A stretch of DNA of 64,000 nt from Hermatobates lingyangjiaoensis (Eukaryota > Arthropoda > Insecta > Hemiptera > Hermatobatidae): contig JAPFBL010000243.1 of assembly GCA_026182355.1 (NCBI GenBank), forward strand, positions 124,001 through 188,000, in the 5' to 3' direction. A program made the translations under genes and the position numbers. This document shows positions 45,031 to 55,560 of this stretch, in pieces. Each line of letters opens with the position of its first letter. Positions within the stretch are counted from its first letter, which is position 1. A model generated the notes under the pieces. The model did not search any database, was not told where the DNA came from, and worked only from the letters and a program-made list of their open reading frames with translations.

Positions 45031-45274
45031 GGACTTTTCACAAAAAAAAATGTCCTAAAGCATTATGTTTGTTTTATATGACAAACTTCTGAGCAGATTC
45101 AATTAGATTTTCATTGCTGTGATTTATAAATCCCAATCTAAATAGATTTTTTTAGTAAATTACCCCTCATTTTTAGTGTTTCCTCTCATTTCTTGATGAA
45201 ATGAAAGGAAGCACTTCAAAGTTATTAGAATTATTAGTAATAATATCCGTCATACCTCGTAAAGTTTCTGTAGA

Positions 45275-45317
45275 GCTCGACCGGTTTCGGATCCGTCTGG
45301 TTCCCATCTTCAAGAGC
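45275..45317 (-). ncRNA. Hammerhead-like motif, PLE family G, left arm
   Basis: Minus strand: GCUC, UUGAAGA, unpaired U, a GGG/UCC-closed long stem II loop, GAAA, CCGGUC, GAGC. Stem I is GCUC/GAGC and the stem III segment is ACCGGU. The first box base is U and not C, identical in the right arm. Confidence 0.55.
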
Positions 45318-45391
45318 AACTGACTGTATTTTATTTTTTCTTGCAACCTACCTAAACTTGTTATCTACATTGCGGAATCAGTGTGTCAGTT

Positions 45392-45434
45392 GCTCTTGAA
45401 GATGGGAACCAGACGGACCCGAAACCGGTCGAGC
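45392..45434 (+). ncRNA. Hammerhead-like motif, PLE family G, right arm
   Basis: As in the left arm, but with a perfect GGG/CCC closing of stem II. The compensated difference (UCC versus CCC) supports that the hairpin matters. Confidence 0.55.
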
Positions 45435-45849
45435 TCTATAGAAACTTTATGAGGTATGACGGACATCATTACTAATAATTCTAATATTACTAACCTTAGA
45501 GGAACTAAACCAATAACTATATTTAACTTCAAAGTTACTCGTGTTTGTGGATTGTTATTGTAGAGATATTCCTACAGATAACTTAAAAAAAAAATAATCT
45601 GCAGACGAAAGACAAAGACGTCTGATAACTATAGATTGTTGGTGTCACTATTCTAAGGTAGTGCATAGATAGAAAGTGTCAATCAATGTTAAACTGTCTA
45701 CAAGAAATTTATGAATACATATTTTGTTCATTCTTCCTGAAACATTTCTAAAGTAGCATACCTATAACGAATACTGTAAAATACAAATAGATAACTTTTT
45801 TACCCAATATGAATATATATTTATATAATTCAAAAATAAAGCAGTCCGT

Positions 45850-46099
45850 TAGGACAAAATATCAAATGATTTGAATAAAAGAACACGTAGAAACAATAAA
45901 CAACTCAATTAAATATTTCGAAATCAACGTCATCAGAAGAACGAGAAGAAGAAGAAGATGAATTGAGCTCGACACAGAAAAAAGAATAAAAAGAACACTT
46001 ACAGAATACAATATTTCGAACTGTTGTTCGTCATCAGGAGTAGACTAGAAGACAGGACGAGTTGAGAGAGATCTCCCCACGTCGAAGAACGGAGCGCGA

Positions 46100-46130
<31 letters not shown>
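45850..46130 (-). mobile_element. Decayed PLE ends with hammerhead-like cores and (TA)n
   Basis: Two cores lie on the minus strand: at about 45910-45940 (CUGAUGA, GAAA, degraded stem II) and at about 46013-46043 (CUGAUGA, unpaired C, GAAC-AACA-GUUC hairpin, GAAA, UAUUG). The second has a perfect stem II but weak stem I. A TA tract follows at 46100-46125. Confidence 0.55.
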
Positions 46131-46133
<3 letters not shown>

Positions 46134-46308
46134 ATGATATATTTAGGAAGCAGTCCTTCATTTATGCAGATTCGATTAAATATTACATCATATTTACGAT
46201 TAACTAGTTTTTTAGTGTACTTTTCAAGGGACCGGAATAATCTTCTTCCATCTTCATTTAAATTGTACAGAACAATTCCAATAGTCCCATTGTCTTCAAA
46301 TATTGTAT
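46125..46308 (-). pseudogene. PLE ORF, N-terminal region fragment
   Basis: The minus strand is open for about 60 codons and ends FNRICINEGLLPKYI. The pattern (I/F)xxICxxExLxPK(Y/F) is typical of the N-terminal region upstream of the reverse transcriptase in Penelope-like elements, and the sister remnant at 48470-48605 has FNTTCIKEGLLPTFT. It is bounded by TA tracts on both sides. The rest of the ORF is missing. Confidence 0.55.
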
Positions 46309-46314
46309 TATATT

Positions 46315-46365
46315 ATATATTTATATATATATATATTTATATATATTTATATATATATATATATC
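46315..46365. repeat. (TA)n-rich microsatellite
   Basis: TA repeats with TTTATA interruptions, adjacent to the PLE N-terminal fragment. Confidence 0.85.
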
Positions 46366-46399
46366 CTACAAAACTCGTTTCAGTATAAGTGAGGCTGAC

Positions 46400-46875
46400 T
46401 GACGAAGAATTTATTTTGGTTGAAATATCTTAATCACATTTCTGAATTTCTCACTGTAGTTTAGATATTAATTTTTATTTTACATGCTTAATGGAAAATC
46501 TCGTTATGCATATACAGAATTAATTATTGAAAAAACTCAGAAAGAAACGACAAAAAAATAGGATATTATGGCGTTCTTTGTTATCAGGAGATAATTTTTT
46601 CTCTAATTTCAAACCATTTCATATAGTCCAATTGTTTTCCCATAAAGTTATTAATTATGAACCTTAAAATAATTAATATGAAGAAAACCTTGATATTAAA
46701 GGAAAGTAATTTATGAAGAGCAATGCGTGATGGTACTGCCTTGGAGATGATACAACATAGTCCTACAATTAGTAAAAGATGGGTAAAAGTTGTGTCTAAT
46801 CTACCTAAAACAGTCTTTATACTTTTCAAAAGAAAGTGATGCGCAAATATCTGTTCATTAAAAATACTAAAATAG
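46400..46875. other. AT-rich stretch without recognised features
   Basis: At 46390-46460 a decayed family-A-like block ('gaatttattttggttgaaatatctta') is seen. The antisense ORF 46584-46829 has no recognised domain. Confidence 0.3.
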
Positions 46876-46879
46876 TACT

Positions 46880-47070
46880 CTTAGAGAATGAACCCCATTG
46901 AGTTGTACGCTCGAAGGGCACAGACAAACTTTTGGATCACACCCACCCATCAACACACACACAGACATCTTTATAAAAACGTCATAGAGGGCTTTGGGGA
47001 CCTTAGATCACGTAAATCCTTCAAAATCTCATGTAACTCTCTGATCACTATACTTGTAGTAAAGTAAAAG
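46880..47070 (+). repeat. Dispersed repeat X, diverged 3' end
   Basis: It contains 'acacacagacatc', 'ataaaaacgtcata', 'gatcactatact' and a shortened terminal palindrome TTGTAGTAAAGTAAAAG. Confidence 0.5.
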
Positions 47071-47079
47071 TATAATTAC

Positions 47080-48044
47080 CAATAAGGAAAGATTGATTTT
47101 AAGTCAATAGACAATCTACTCCAAGGAGACAAATAAGTGCTTACTTGGAAGTCGTCTAACTGTCATTTGTGTAAAAATCAGAAACGGGTCCAGAATTCGC
47201 TCCGAAAATAGTCACATTAGAAACAACTAGGCTTACAAATCAAAGGCCTGAGAGTGAGTCATCCATAAGTATTAATTAATACGCACGTTCACTTAGTAGA
47301 AGCCAAATCCACATAAAATGTAACAAATGAGTTTAGTCTAAACGATAAACTCAGTTACAAAAATAATATAAAGTTTTAAAAAGAATATAATGGGAGTGAT
47401 TGTTATGAAAAATGTGAACAAAGGAAGAGGTTTGGCTATAGGACAAGTAAAACAGCCATGAAATCTACACGAGAGAGAGTGAGAGAAAGGAAGAGAAAGT
47501 GTGTGCGTGTGAGTGAGTAGGACAAAATAATCCGGATTTTGTCAGTTCTTAAGGTTGAAATCAAAGCTTCATTGTTGATATTTCGGTTTTATCTAAAAGT
47601 TATACGAAAGTCTAAAACGAATCCAGAGGAATTATAAGCAATCCTTCATGTAGATACATAACTATAAAATATGGAGTAACAAAAGCATGAGTGCACTATA
47701 AACAAGTAGAAAAACTTAAGAAAGTACGACATTATACTAAATAAACATAATGAATTATAATTCTACAGCGGTATAGTAAAGAAAACAAAAATTCAACATA
47801 ATCATTCCACAAATCATTCAACATAATAAATTCAACATATCGAAACTATAGATAAATTTCAAGAAAAAAAAATTACCAAACAATATTCTTTTAATTAAAT
47901 GATTAGCAGAAAAAATATAAGGAAATAACTGAAAATATTCCCTTCTGTATTATACATTCCTTATCAGTCACTTTATATCACTTTATTTTACATATTGTAT
48001 GTAATAGATAAACGAAAAACCAACAATACATCTCTATTGAAAAA

Positions 48045-48045
<1 letters not shown>
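47080..48045. other. AT-rich stretch without recognised features
   Basis: No coding or repeat signal recognised, apart from short GA-rich runs near 47475. Confidence 0.35.
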
Positions 48046-48049
<4 letters not shown>

Positions 48050-48075
<26 letters not shown>

Positions 48076-48270
48076 GGATCTTAAGAACAACATGTATATA
48101 TATATATATTTCACTCAAAATTCAAAAAAACGATCCAAACTGGACGCAAATCAACTCAAAAACGAAGAAAAGCAACACACGGAGAAAGAGACACACTTAC
48201 AAACTCTCAAATTTTCGGATGATCTATCTTCAGGAGAAAAGAGAATGGGAGACCAAGCGCGCCGGAATAT
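48050..48270 (-). mobile_element. PLE family C arm with (TA)n
   Basis: A TA tract (48052-48075) and a second one (48095-48110) precede 'cgatccaaactggacgc', 'gaagaaaagcaacacac' and a family C hammerhead with damaged stem II (CUGAAGA and GAAA are present). It then passes into PLE 5' coding sequence in inverse orientation. Confidence 0.65.
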
Positions 48271-48515
48271 ACATTCTTCTCAGCTAATTTCTTTCTTCCA
48301 AGGTGAGTTCGATGTAAATATGAAGCAAAGCTACTGTAGACATCACTATTTATTATAAGTTGCAATTATTCCACATGTAACAGATTAATTAAATTATCCT
48401 AAATTACATTTAGAATAATTGCAACTTATAATAAATAGTTATGTCTACAGTAGCTTTGCTCATATTATACATGAACTCAACCTTGAAGAAAGAAAATTAG
48501 CTAGGAGATTTGAAA
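48269..48515. repeat. Inverted repeat of PLE 5' coding sequence
   Basis: The arms 48269-48375 and 48412-48515 mirror each other over 'agcaaagctactgtagaca' and 'cttataataaatag'. The right arm is in frame with the PLE N-terminal remnant, so the left arm is the same segment inverted. The spacer is about 36 bp. Confidence 0.75.
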
Positions 48516-48605
48516 AGCTCAATAAGAAAAAAGGTACGTGCAATCAAGTCAATTGATTTTAATACAACTTGTATAAAAGAAGGTCTGCTTCCTACCTTTA
48601 CTTAT
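48405..48605 (+). pseudogene. PLE ORF, N-terminal region remnant
   Basis: The plus frame reads SYVYSSFAHIIHELN, LEERKLARRFEKLNKKKG, and after a frameshift near 48548 FNTTCIKEGLLPTFT. This matches the basic, lysine-rich N-terminal part of PLE proteins followed by the CxxExLxP block. It shares that block with 46125-46308. It stops at a TA tract (48602-48615) followed by a family A outer edge. Confidence 0.55.
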
Positions 48606-48665
48606 ATATATATAAAGATTTCACATAAACATGTGAAATAACAATCAATGATCAAACTACAATAA

Positions 48666-48965
48666 GAAAATGTGGAGTGGCCTACACTCAACTTTACTAT
48701 AAGTAAGTATAATTTCAAACCTCTTGGGTAGATAATGTAGTATGTAGACATAATATATATGTCTAAATGGGAGATGTTTATTACTCTTTCATTCCTGGAG
48801 GTAGTACAGATAGTGATTGATTCTCTTATCAATACCGTATATTACACAATTGATGCATATAATATCATTATATAATTAGCACAGCTAGTAATAAACTTTG
48901 TAAGTCAAAGTGACTTGATATTGTGTTACGAAATAATCCTTACAGAACGAAAATGACTTTTGTTT
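48666..48965 (+). repeat. Dispersed repeat X, 5' end fragment
   Basis: Begins TGTGGAGTGGCCTACACTC and contains the ACTTTACTATAAGTAA palindrome, 'ctttcattcctggaggta' and 'acagatagtgattga'. Directly abuts a family A PLE edge (48615-48662). Confidence 0.7.
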
Positions 48966-48969
48966 CTAA

Positions 48970-49260
48970 AGGCAATGGATCTCCAGCGGCCAACGAGTAT
49001 TCCATGCACATCAGTGCACGTCGTAATTAGCAGCCCTAGACCAGAGGCCCCCTACTGCTATATTCTCATCCTTCATTTCTTGTTAAGGTCAGTAATCATA
49101 AGGACGGGGATGGGATGTCAGTCTGTCAGGATGTCCTTCACGAATATGGAAGGAGTCACATTCGTGGTCGTATGGTCTTCCGGCTTTGCATTGTCTGAGA
49201 TAATGTACCGTGAAGTCATTAGGTAGTCATATTTAGCTGAGGACCTGATTCTGAAAAATG
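48970..49260 (-). other. GC-richer island with an exon-like frame
   Basis: This stretch is clearly richer in GC than its surroundings. On the minus strand a TTTTTCAG acceptor-like site (near 49240) is followed by a frame open for about 44 codons that reads YLMTSRYIISDNAKPEDH and then TTTNVTPSIFVKDILTD before a stop at about 49110. I do not recognise the product. A decayed transposon frame or a real exon of another gene are both possible. No clear donor site ends the frame. Confidence 0.25.
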
Positions 49261-49419
49261 ACTGTCATCAAATCACCTTAGCATCAGTTTAAAATTAGTA
49301 TCTCTTTGGTAATATAAAACTAAGGAGTTCATTCCTCTTAATTCAATATTACTCAAAGATCATAAGATTCATAAACACAAAAAAGTCAACAACCTGGGCT
49401 TTTCACACCAAACATAATA

Positions 49420-49605
49420 TAAGTAACTTTTTCCTTGTGCTATATTCGGTTATAACGTTGCTGTAAATATATATTGAGAAAAAATATATCAGTGATTAGC
49501 CAGTTTTGCATACTCAAATCAAATTCAAAGTCGGCTTTTCAATATAATTTAGAAGTTGTGTAAATGGAAACATCAGAAATTATATGTTTGATTGGCATTC
49601 ATTTT
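49420..49605 (+). repeat. Dispersed repeat X, internal fragment
   Basis: Reverse complement of the 'ttggctattctagtctaatag...gcaagccttttaacag' region of the copy at 24587-25546, here containing 'atcagtgattagccag' and 'ttcaaagtcggctt'. Neither end is present. Confidence 0.45.
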
Positions 49606-49609
49606 TTAT

Positions 49610-50635
49610 ATATAATTTTATTCTTCTTACATCTCACATTATGTCATTAAATCATTTCAAATATTTAAATGGATTACAACATTTCTCAAAAGCAATAGGA
49701 AACACAGACGAACAAACCCTTAATTTTGTAAATATAGGGTAATAAATTTAAATAATCCATTGTTAAGTATTATTAATCGTTTTCGCTATAACTAATTTAG
49801 TGAATGAGGTTTAAAATAACATAAATTAACTAAAAATAAATCTATTCAATGCTTTATTATATTTATTAAATGTTTAGTAGTAATTATTCAGGAACTAATT
49901 AATTATTTTGATATATTTTTATGAAAATAATTCCAGAGACACAACACACATGAAAGTCGCTTTTCTTCGTAGCAAATTACATCTTTCTACGAAACAGTCG
50001 AAATATAATAGTAAGTTTTTGTGAAATCTTTTATGTGTATTGTTTTTGCTGGTTTAGTTTATCTAGTTTGTGAAATCGTTTTAATTACTAATTATGAAAG
50101 TAATAATATTTAGCATTAAACTAATTAGGAAATCATTAAGTTTACAAAAATAAGTTAAAAAGGAATTTGTACTTACTATTTGAAGTATTATTAAAAGAAT
50201 TAACTAGTGAACACAACAATCTATAAAAAGGTTAAAACAGTTTGAAAGGTTCCAGGAAGGACGCGGAGGACTAAACAAGGAGTGTAATGCCGCCTTTTTA
50301 GAATGACTTAGCTCTACCAGTGCACCAATCAAATGCCATCTAAATTATCTCATTTTAAAATAGTCCCCTTCTATCAGTATTTCTTTTATAAATAATAATC
50401 AAACATACAAAGGAACGAATTAAACTATTTCTTTAAAAACAATAAATATATTATCAATATATTTTAAATTAATTAGTGGTAATATAAATTAATAAAAGTA
50501 ATTTCTAAACCTATTTCTCTTAAAAGTTGTCTGAACTATTAAATGAATATAAGGAACAAAACGGACTGATTGAGATTTATAAACCATCAATCGTGTCCAT
50601 ATATTTCCATAAATTTCTATGAAATTTTGATGACA
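49610..50635. other. AT-rich stretch without recognised features
   Basis: No coding or repeat signal recognised. Confidence 0.35.
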
Positions 50636-50640
50636 CTACT

Positions 50641-51727
50641 AAAAAATCTGGAGTGGCCTACATACTTACTATAAGTAAACTTAATATCAAACTTCTTGAG
50701 TATATAATATATAATGTATCATTTAAGCATAATATAATCGTCTAAATGGGAGATGTTTATTAGTCTTTCATTCCTGAGGTAGTACAGATAGTGATTGATA
50801 GACATCTCAATATATAAGTTTATTTTTGTGTATCACACCATTATTTTAATTTTTCCATTATAAACATCAATTTTATCTCAGTGGATTCGCTCATAAAATT
50901 TTTAAGTCAATGTAAGCAATGTAAAAAAAATTCAACAAGTATAGCAGGTGATCTCTTAGTCTAGGGTAAACAAACAGTTTTTATAGCGTTATTGCTCTTT
51001 CCCGTAATTGAAACTTCATGATTTTTTTTTATGAATTGCTCATTTTTTTTCCATTTTTAGCCCAATTTTAATTATTTTTTTAATGAGCCGTTTAGCGTCA
51101 AAAAAAAATTTCTGAAAAGAAAAATCGTACTGTAACGCCCCTTTAGCGAATGTAATTTTGAAAAAAATATCTCAACTCATTCTCCACATAATGGTATATT
51201 TAAAGGTATAGTTTCATTTAGATCCGTCAAACAGTATGTCTTGTATCGCTCTCACAAGGTTTGAGATTGAATTATAAGTCAAAATTTTTACATTTTATTG
51301 AAAAAAAATATTTCCTGTTGTTTTAAAATTCTGAATATATTTTTCGTTTGTTGCATTTGTAACCTCAAAGATAATGTCAAAATTTCAAAACTCTAGGGTT
51401 ATTGGTTTAGGAAAAATAAATGTTTTCTAAAAAACGGTTTTTGGCAAAAAAAGTGACTTTCCCATCATTCATAATTCTTCCCAAACAATAGGGATCTTCT
51501 TCCCTATGAGGCCCATTTTTGTGTAATATATCAACTTGATCCATCAAAGATTCTTGACCGTAGCGTGGTAACAAGCAATGCTAACACACTCACCCACCCA
51601 CACACACACAGACATCATTGAAAAAACTTCATAAAACGACTTCTGGGGCCTCAAAACATCGAATTCCGTCAAAATCTCGAGATTGAATTTTTTCACGATC
51701 ACTATACTTTACTTATAGTAAAGTAAG
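50641..51727 (+). repeat. Repeat X, nearly complete copy with internal deletion
   Basis: Both ends are present: AAAAAATCTGGAGTGGCC at the left and CTTTACTTATAGTAAAGTAA at the right. Compared with 26342-27990 it lacks about 550 bp after the 'gtgtatcacacca' block. The CCCA tract is short (51588-51612). Confidence 0.75.
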
Positions 51728-52095
51728 AATGAGAAAACAAGACTAAGATCTTTCAACCGTAACAAGCTGTCTTTGTCAGAGTCAAAAACCCGTTTTTGAC
51801 TCTGACGACGACCGCTTGTTACGGTTGAAAGGTTTTAGTCTTGTTTTCTCATTTTCTTATTGTGGTTTGATCATTGCATATATATATATATATATATATA
51901 ATATAATTATATATACATAAATACGTGAAACAACAATCAATGTTCAAACCACAATAAAAAATGGGGAAAAAAAGACTAAGATCATTCAACCGTAACAAGC
52001 GGTCTTTGTCAGAGTCAGAAACCCAAACACACACCCACACACACACGCACGCACATACACATACACATACACGCACGCACTCACATACACCCATT
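51728..52095. mobile_element. PLE family A palindrome plus a further arm, with (TA)n and (CA)n
   Basis: A head-to-head pair (51728-51877) abuts the right end of repeat X. A (TA)n tract at 51878-51903 separates it from a third arm on the minus strand (51905-52025) with altered GAAA. A (CA)n tract follows at 52024-52090. The ORFs 51849-52094 and 51961-52176 derive from these repeats. Confidence 0.75.
51798..51840 (+). ncRNA. Hammerhead ribozyme motif, PLE family A (variant)
   Basis: GACU, CUGACGA, unpaired C in place of A, stem II GACCG/CGGUU, GAAA, GGUUU, U, AGUC. The stem III segment is AGGUUU, which is self-complementary only through wobble pairs. The facing left arm has CUGACAA and is probably dead. 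Confidence 0.65.
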
Positions 52096-52129
52096 CACTT
52101 AATAATCATTATCATCATCATGATGAAAA

Positions 52130-53140
52130 ACTTCAAAAATGAAGTCACGATGTTTTCTCGAATACTTTACATATAGAGTAAAGGTGATCAGGGTGGTGAT
52201 ATCCTCAGAGGATCAATTGATAAACTGCTAGTTTTTCCTGTGACAGTTCAAAGATTTTTTTTGCAATTTTTTTTTCTTCAAAGTTGTACATGATTACCTT
52301 ACTGTAGTTAGAAGTTTGGACTGCGAAGTCCCTAGCGAGTTACAAGTCTTTCTCTCAACACCCTGCATGGTTATGTTCTTTTGCGGATTGTTCAAAGTAA
52401 GTAGGAATTTCGTAAAACTTCATGAGGTCGTCATAAGTGTTTTATTGAAATTATTTTCGTTTTACTTTTATTCATCTTTATCCTAAATTTAACTTAACTG
52501 AGTAAACTTGGTACAAGTAGGATATAAAATCTTGTATTAATAACTTATGTTACTACATTATACTTACATCACGTATGGGTGTAATGTTTTTATACAAATT
52601 TAAATGAAATTTAAATTAAATTTAAATTTAAAGACACACTTTAAATAAATTATATTGTGACATTTCCATTGTACAATTATTAAATTTTTACAGATGTTTT
52701 TATTAAAAATATCTGTATACATTTTTAGAAATATTTTTATGTTACAGAAGAATTGATCTCTTGGGCCATATATCCACAAAACTTTCGCTATCAAGCTCAA
52801 AGAAAGAGAAAGGAATTAGGAAGAGATATATTTTAAAGGAACTAAATCATTAGTTTCATTGCAAATCAGTAGAGGCATCATTTAAATTAACCAGATTTTA
52901 AATTAAACGATTTTTATTTTATGCTGGCACAGTGGCGTTTCTCACAATCTAACTGAAATCTAAAATGTGGACTCGAAATACTAAATAACAATTTTATATA
53001 GAATATATGACTTCGAACCAAACACTTAGCATTAATCTTATGAACGACTTAATCATATGAACTTGATCCAACCCTATATAACAATTATAAACATACACAT
53101 TAGGTATAAACCCCCTATATACCTAATAGGGTAATTAGGT
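52130..53140. other. AT-rich stretch without recognised features
   Basis: Includes a palindromic 'aaatttaaatttaaa'-type low-complexity run near 52600-52630. No gene found. Confidence 0.35.
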
Positions 53141-53434
53141 ATATATATATACATACATTTTAACAAATAGGAAAGAACACAGAAAGTCAATACAGAACTC
53201 ACTTCGATATTTCGACATCCGTCGTCATCAGGAAGAAGTACGAAGTACTCGCGTTGAGAAGCAAACTGCTAGTATATATATAACGAGATTTCATAAAAAA
53301 CACGTGAAATAACAATCACTGTTCAAACCACAGTGTTCTAGTCTACCCCTGATGACCAACAACAGTTCGAAATATTGAGAATTCTGTGTGTACTTTTTAT
53401 TCCTTTTTCTGTGTCGTGCTTTGTGTAATTTAAA

Positions 53435-53475
<41 letters not shown>
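53141..53475. mobile_element. Three adjoining PLE end fragments with (TA)n
   Basis: A family D arm (53155-53275), a family A outer edge (53281-53335) and a decayed end with CUGAUGA, GUUC and GAAA on the plus strand (53336-53430) are joined directly. A (TA)n tract of about 40 bp follows (53435-53475). Confidence 0.6.
53202..53235 (-). ncRNA. Hammerhead ribozyme motif, PLE family D (intact)
   Basis: Minus strand: CUUC, CUGAUGA, unpaired C, GAC-GGAU-GUC hairpin, GAAA, UAU, C, GAAG. All core boxes match the consensus. Stem I is CUUC/GAAG and can extend by one to two further pairs. The stem III segment is AUAU and cleavage is predicted after C. Confidence 0.75.
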
Positions 53476-53476
<1 letters not shown>

Positions 53477-53559
53477 AATTGAACAGTTGTAACTTCGCAG
53501 TACGATATTATAGATTCGGTTTCTTCGGCATCATATGCTCCAATATCCAAAGAGATGGA

Positions 53560-54375
53560 AAATATTTAGTCAGCAATGTTTAAAATACTATTGATTATTT
53601 TAAAATATAAAGTTTAAAGCATCAATATTAAAGAAAAGCTACATTCTTGTTTTGAAAGTGAAAGCCACGTTTCACTAATTGTCTTTCTTTTTAAGTTTCT
53701 TTCAGAATAATTCGTTTCCCTTCGACAGCCTAGCGCTAGTATAATCGCATTACTTATGTTATGTGTACTTATGGGTTGTGTAATTAAATTTGAAAATAGT
53801 TTTCACAAATAAAAATTTTGGTCTTGTGATTGGGAATTCTCTCTTTTGAGTGATTTATGCATGGATTTTTTTTTTAATCACAGTGGCGAGTTCAATTCTG
53901 ACTAATCATATTAATGGCTTCGATATATTGACGTTATATCTTGAATCTACCCCAAATATTTAAATGAAGTTGCCTTTTCTAAAAAAAATAAATGCATTAG
54001 TACCAACAATCTGATTTACAAGGAAAAATATATAAATTCTAAATTTTTTTTTCTTAAATGTTCTGATCCATATGTTCGATAAAAAGTTACTTACCAATGT
54101 ATATATGAAACCAAACAAGGTCCCCCCCCCCCCCCACATAACATAGTAACCTGCATCAGGACTGTATATTTACAATGTGTTCCCTTATAGATTACACATT
54201 TATCACTAACCTAAATAATATGTCTTATTAAGTAATTGAGCATATCTCTTATTTTAGCTTCAAATATAACATCAAGTAACATTAACTAAGAGTAATACAC
54301 AATTTTTTCTTTCTAACAGTAAAATAACCACAACCTAAGCTAGTTAATTGATTATTAGTCCAGCTTGATAACTGA
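53560..54375. other. AT-rich stretch with a poly-C run
   Basis: A run of about 13 C lies at 54122-54135. No coding or repeat signal recognised. Confidence 0.35.
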
Positions 54376-54379
54376 GTAA

Positions 54380-55000
54380 GAAACTTATAACTTGTAGATG
54401 TCTAAATCCATGTTATTCATTAATTTCTCAAAGGGTTCCTAGTGTCTTTTCACAATTTGACGGTTTTTCTCAGGCTATAAACCACCAGAGGTCAGCACCT
54501 CTCAAACAAGGCCCACTCTTATTCCTTCCAATAGTTCACACTCAAATAACAAGTGGTCCCACGTTTGATAGGCCGATCCACAAAGGCAAGAGAGCTTTCT
54601 GTTTTTTTTTTTTTTTTAAACAGCTCAGATACTGTGCAGTTCTCATGCCCGCTGAGTATCTGTGTCATCCTATAGGACATCTTCACATAAGATTTTATAC
54701 GTAGTTGTAGAGTGGGAAAGAGCTATTTTGTTTGAGTCCCGTTCTGGAAATACTTCCATTTGTGGTCCCTCTGTTTTCGACTCCCCTCTGTAGTACCATA
54801 CTTGCCCTGTTATAACTTAATGACAACATGCAGTACTCTTCAAGTCGTCCATGGAGCTTCTTTGGCAACCTGGTCAGCCACTTCATTTCCCTCTATCCCG
54901 AATGAACTTAAACCCGTTATATACTAACATTTCAACCCTCTGTTCTTAATTTAAATATTTGACCTCTAACGCTATGAGAGTTATTACAGCCTGTTCGGCA
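54380..55000 (-). pseudogene. LINE remnant: RNase H domain end and C-terminal zinc-knuckle-like region
   Basis: The minus strand reads GIEGNEVADQVAKEAPW (about 54850-54900), the G(I)xGNExADxxAK motif that carries the last acidic residue of RNase H in I/R1/Loa-type non-LTR retrotransposons. The expected preceding HSG is one frame away. Further down the frame reads MTQILSGHENCTVSELF and, after a T/A-run expansion, LCGSAYQTWDHLLFECELLEG, matching the LTxxLxGH...CxCGxxxxxxHLLFECPxxxxxR tail of these proteins. Stops and a poly-T insertion (54601-54617) make it dead. Confidence 0.7.
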
Positions 55001-55009
55001 AGAGGTCTA

Positions 55010-55440
55010 GAGAACAAGCTTGAGCCACTTTATTCATGAATACGTTTATTAGTATATCTGATCAATTCAGCATAGTAATAATCGAATAAATATAATTCTG
55101 TAGTTTAAATATGTATTATCACAGTGAACTGAAGTCTCATCGTACACAATCTGACTGAGACAATCGATTGTCTTAACTTGGTCAAGTGACAACAAGAAGA
55201 AAAGGTTATTTTATGTTTATGAAACCCCTGACGAAAGGAAATTGGTTCCTAACATCGAATCTCCTTGTTAGTGGTTGCGGTGTTTAGGTGATTTGTTAGT
55301 TCTCAGAACCGAGATTGCGGTAAACCGAGACTGCGGTTTACTTTAATGAAACATGCCATAAGGAAAATCTGTTTCCTGTCTACAAAATATATAAATCATA
55401 TATGTATATATAAATATTAATCATCAACAATAACTCTTGA
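55010..55440. other. Stretch without recognised features
   Basis: No coding or repeat signal recognised between the LINE remnant and the PLE end. Confidence 0.3.
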
Positions 55441-55492
55441 TATAATATATGAATTAAGCAACCACAATAAACAAATATATATTAATTAAAAT

Positions 55493-55528
55493 GCTCTAAG
55501 GCCTTTCGTTACAACATCATCAGAGAGC
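55493..55528 (-). ncRNA. Hammerhead ribozyme motif, PLE family H (intact, linked to coding region)
   Basis: Minus strand: GCUCU, CUGAUGA, unpaired U, GUU-GU-AAC hairpin, GAAA, GGCCU, U, AGAGC. Stem I of five pairs (GCUCU/AGAGC) and all core bases are intact. The stem III segment is AGGCCU, a perfect palindrome. It lies 32 bp after the stop codon of the endonuclease ORF, which ties the hammerhead to a PLE. Confidence 0.8.
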
Positions 55529-55560
55529 CAAATGAAACCAAAAAAAAATATAATAACAAG

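Larger units (their letters stand above)
45229..45481. mobile_element. Head-to-head PLE palindrome, family G
   Basis: The arms 45229-45318 and 45390-45481 begin at 'attattagtaat' and end in its mirror. The inner edge is 'cagttgctcttgaagatgg'. Both arms carry the same hammerhead-like motif with the same altered first core base. Confidence 0.75.

Noticed and set aside
51961..52176. THTHTHTH-rich ORF as a histidine-rich protein
   Set aside because: It is a translated (CA)n tract next to a PLE end.
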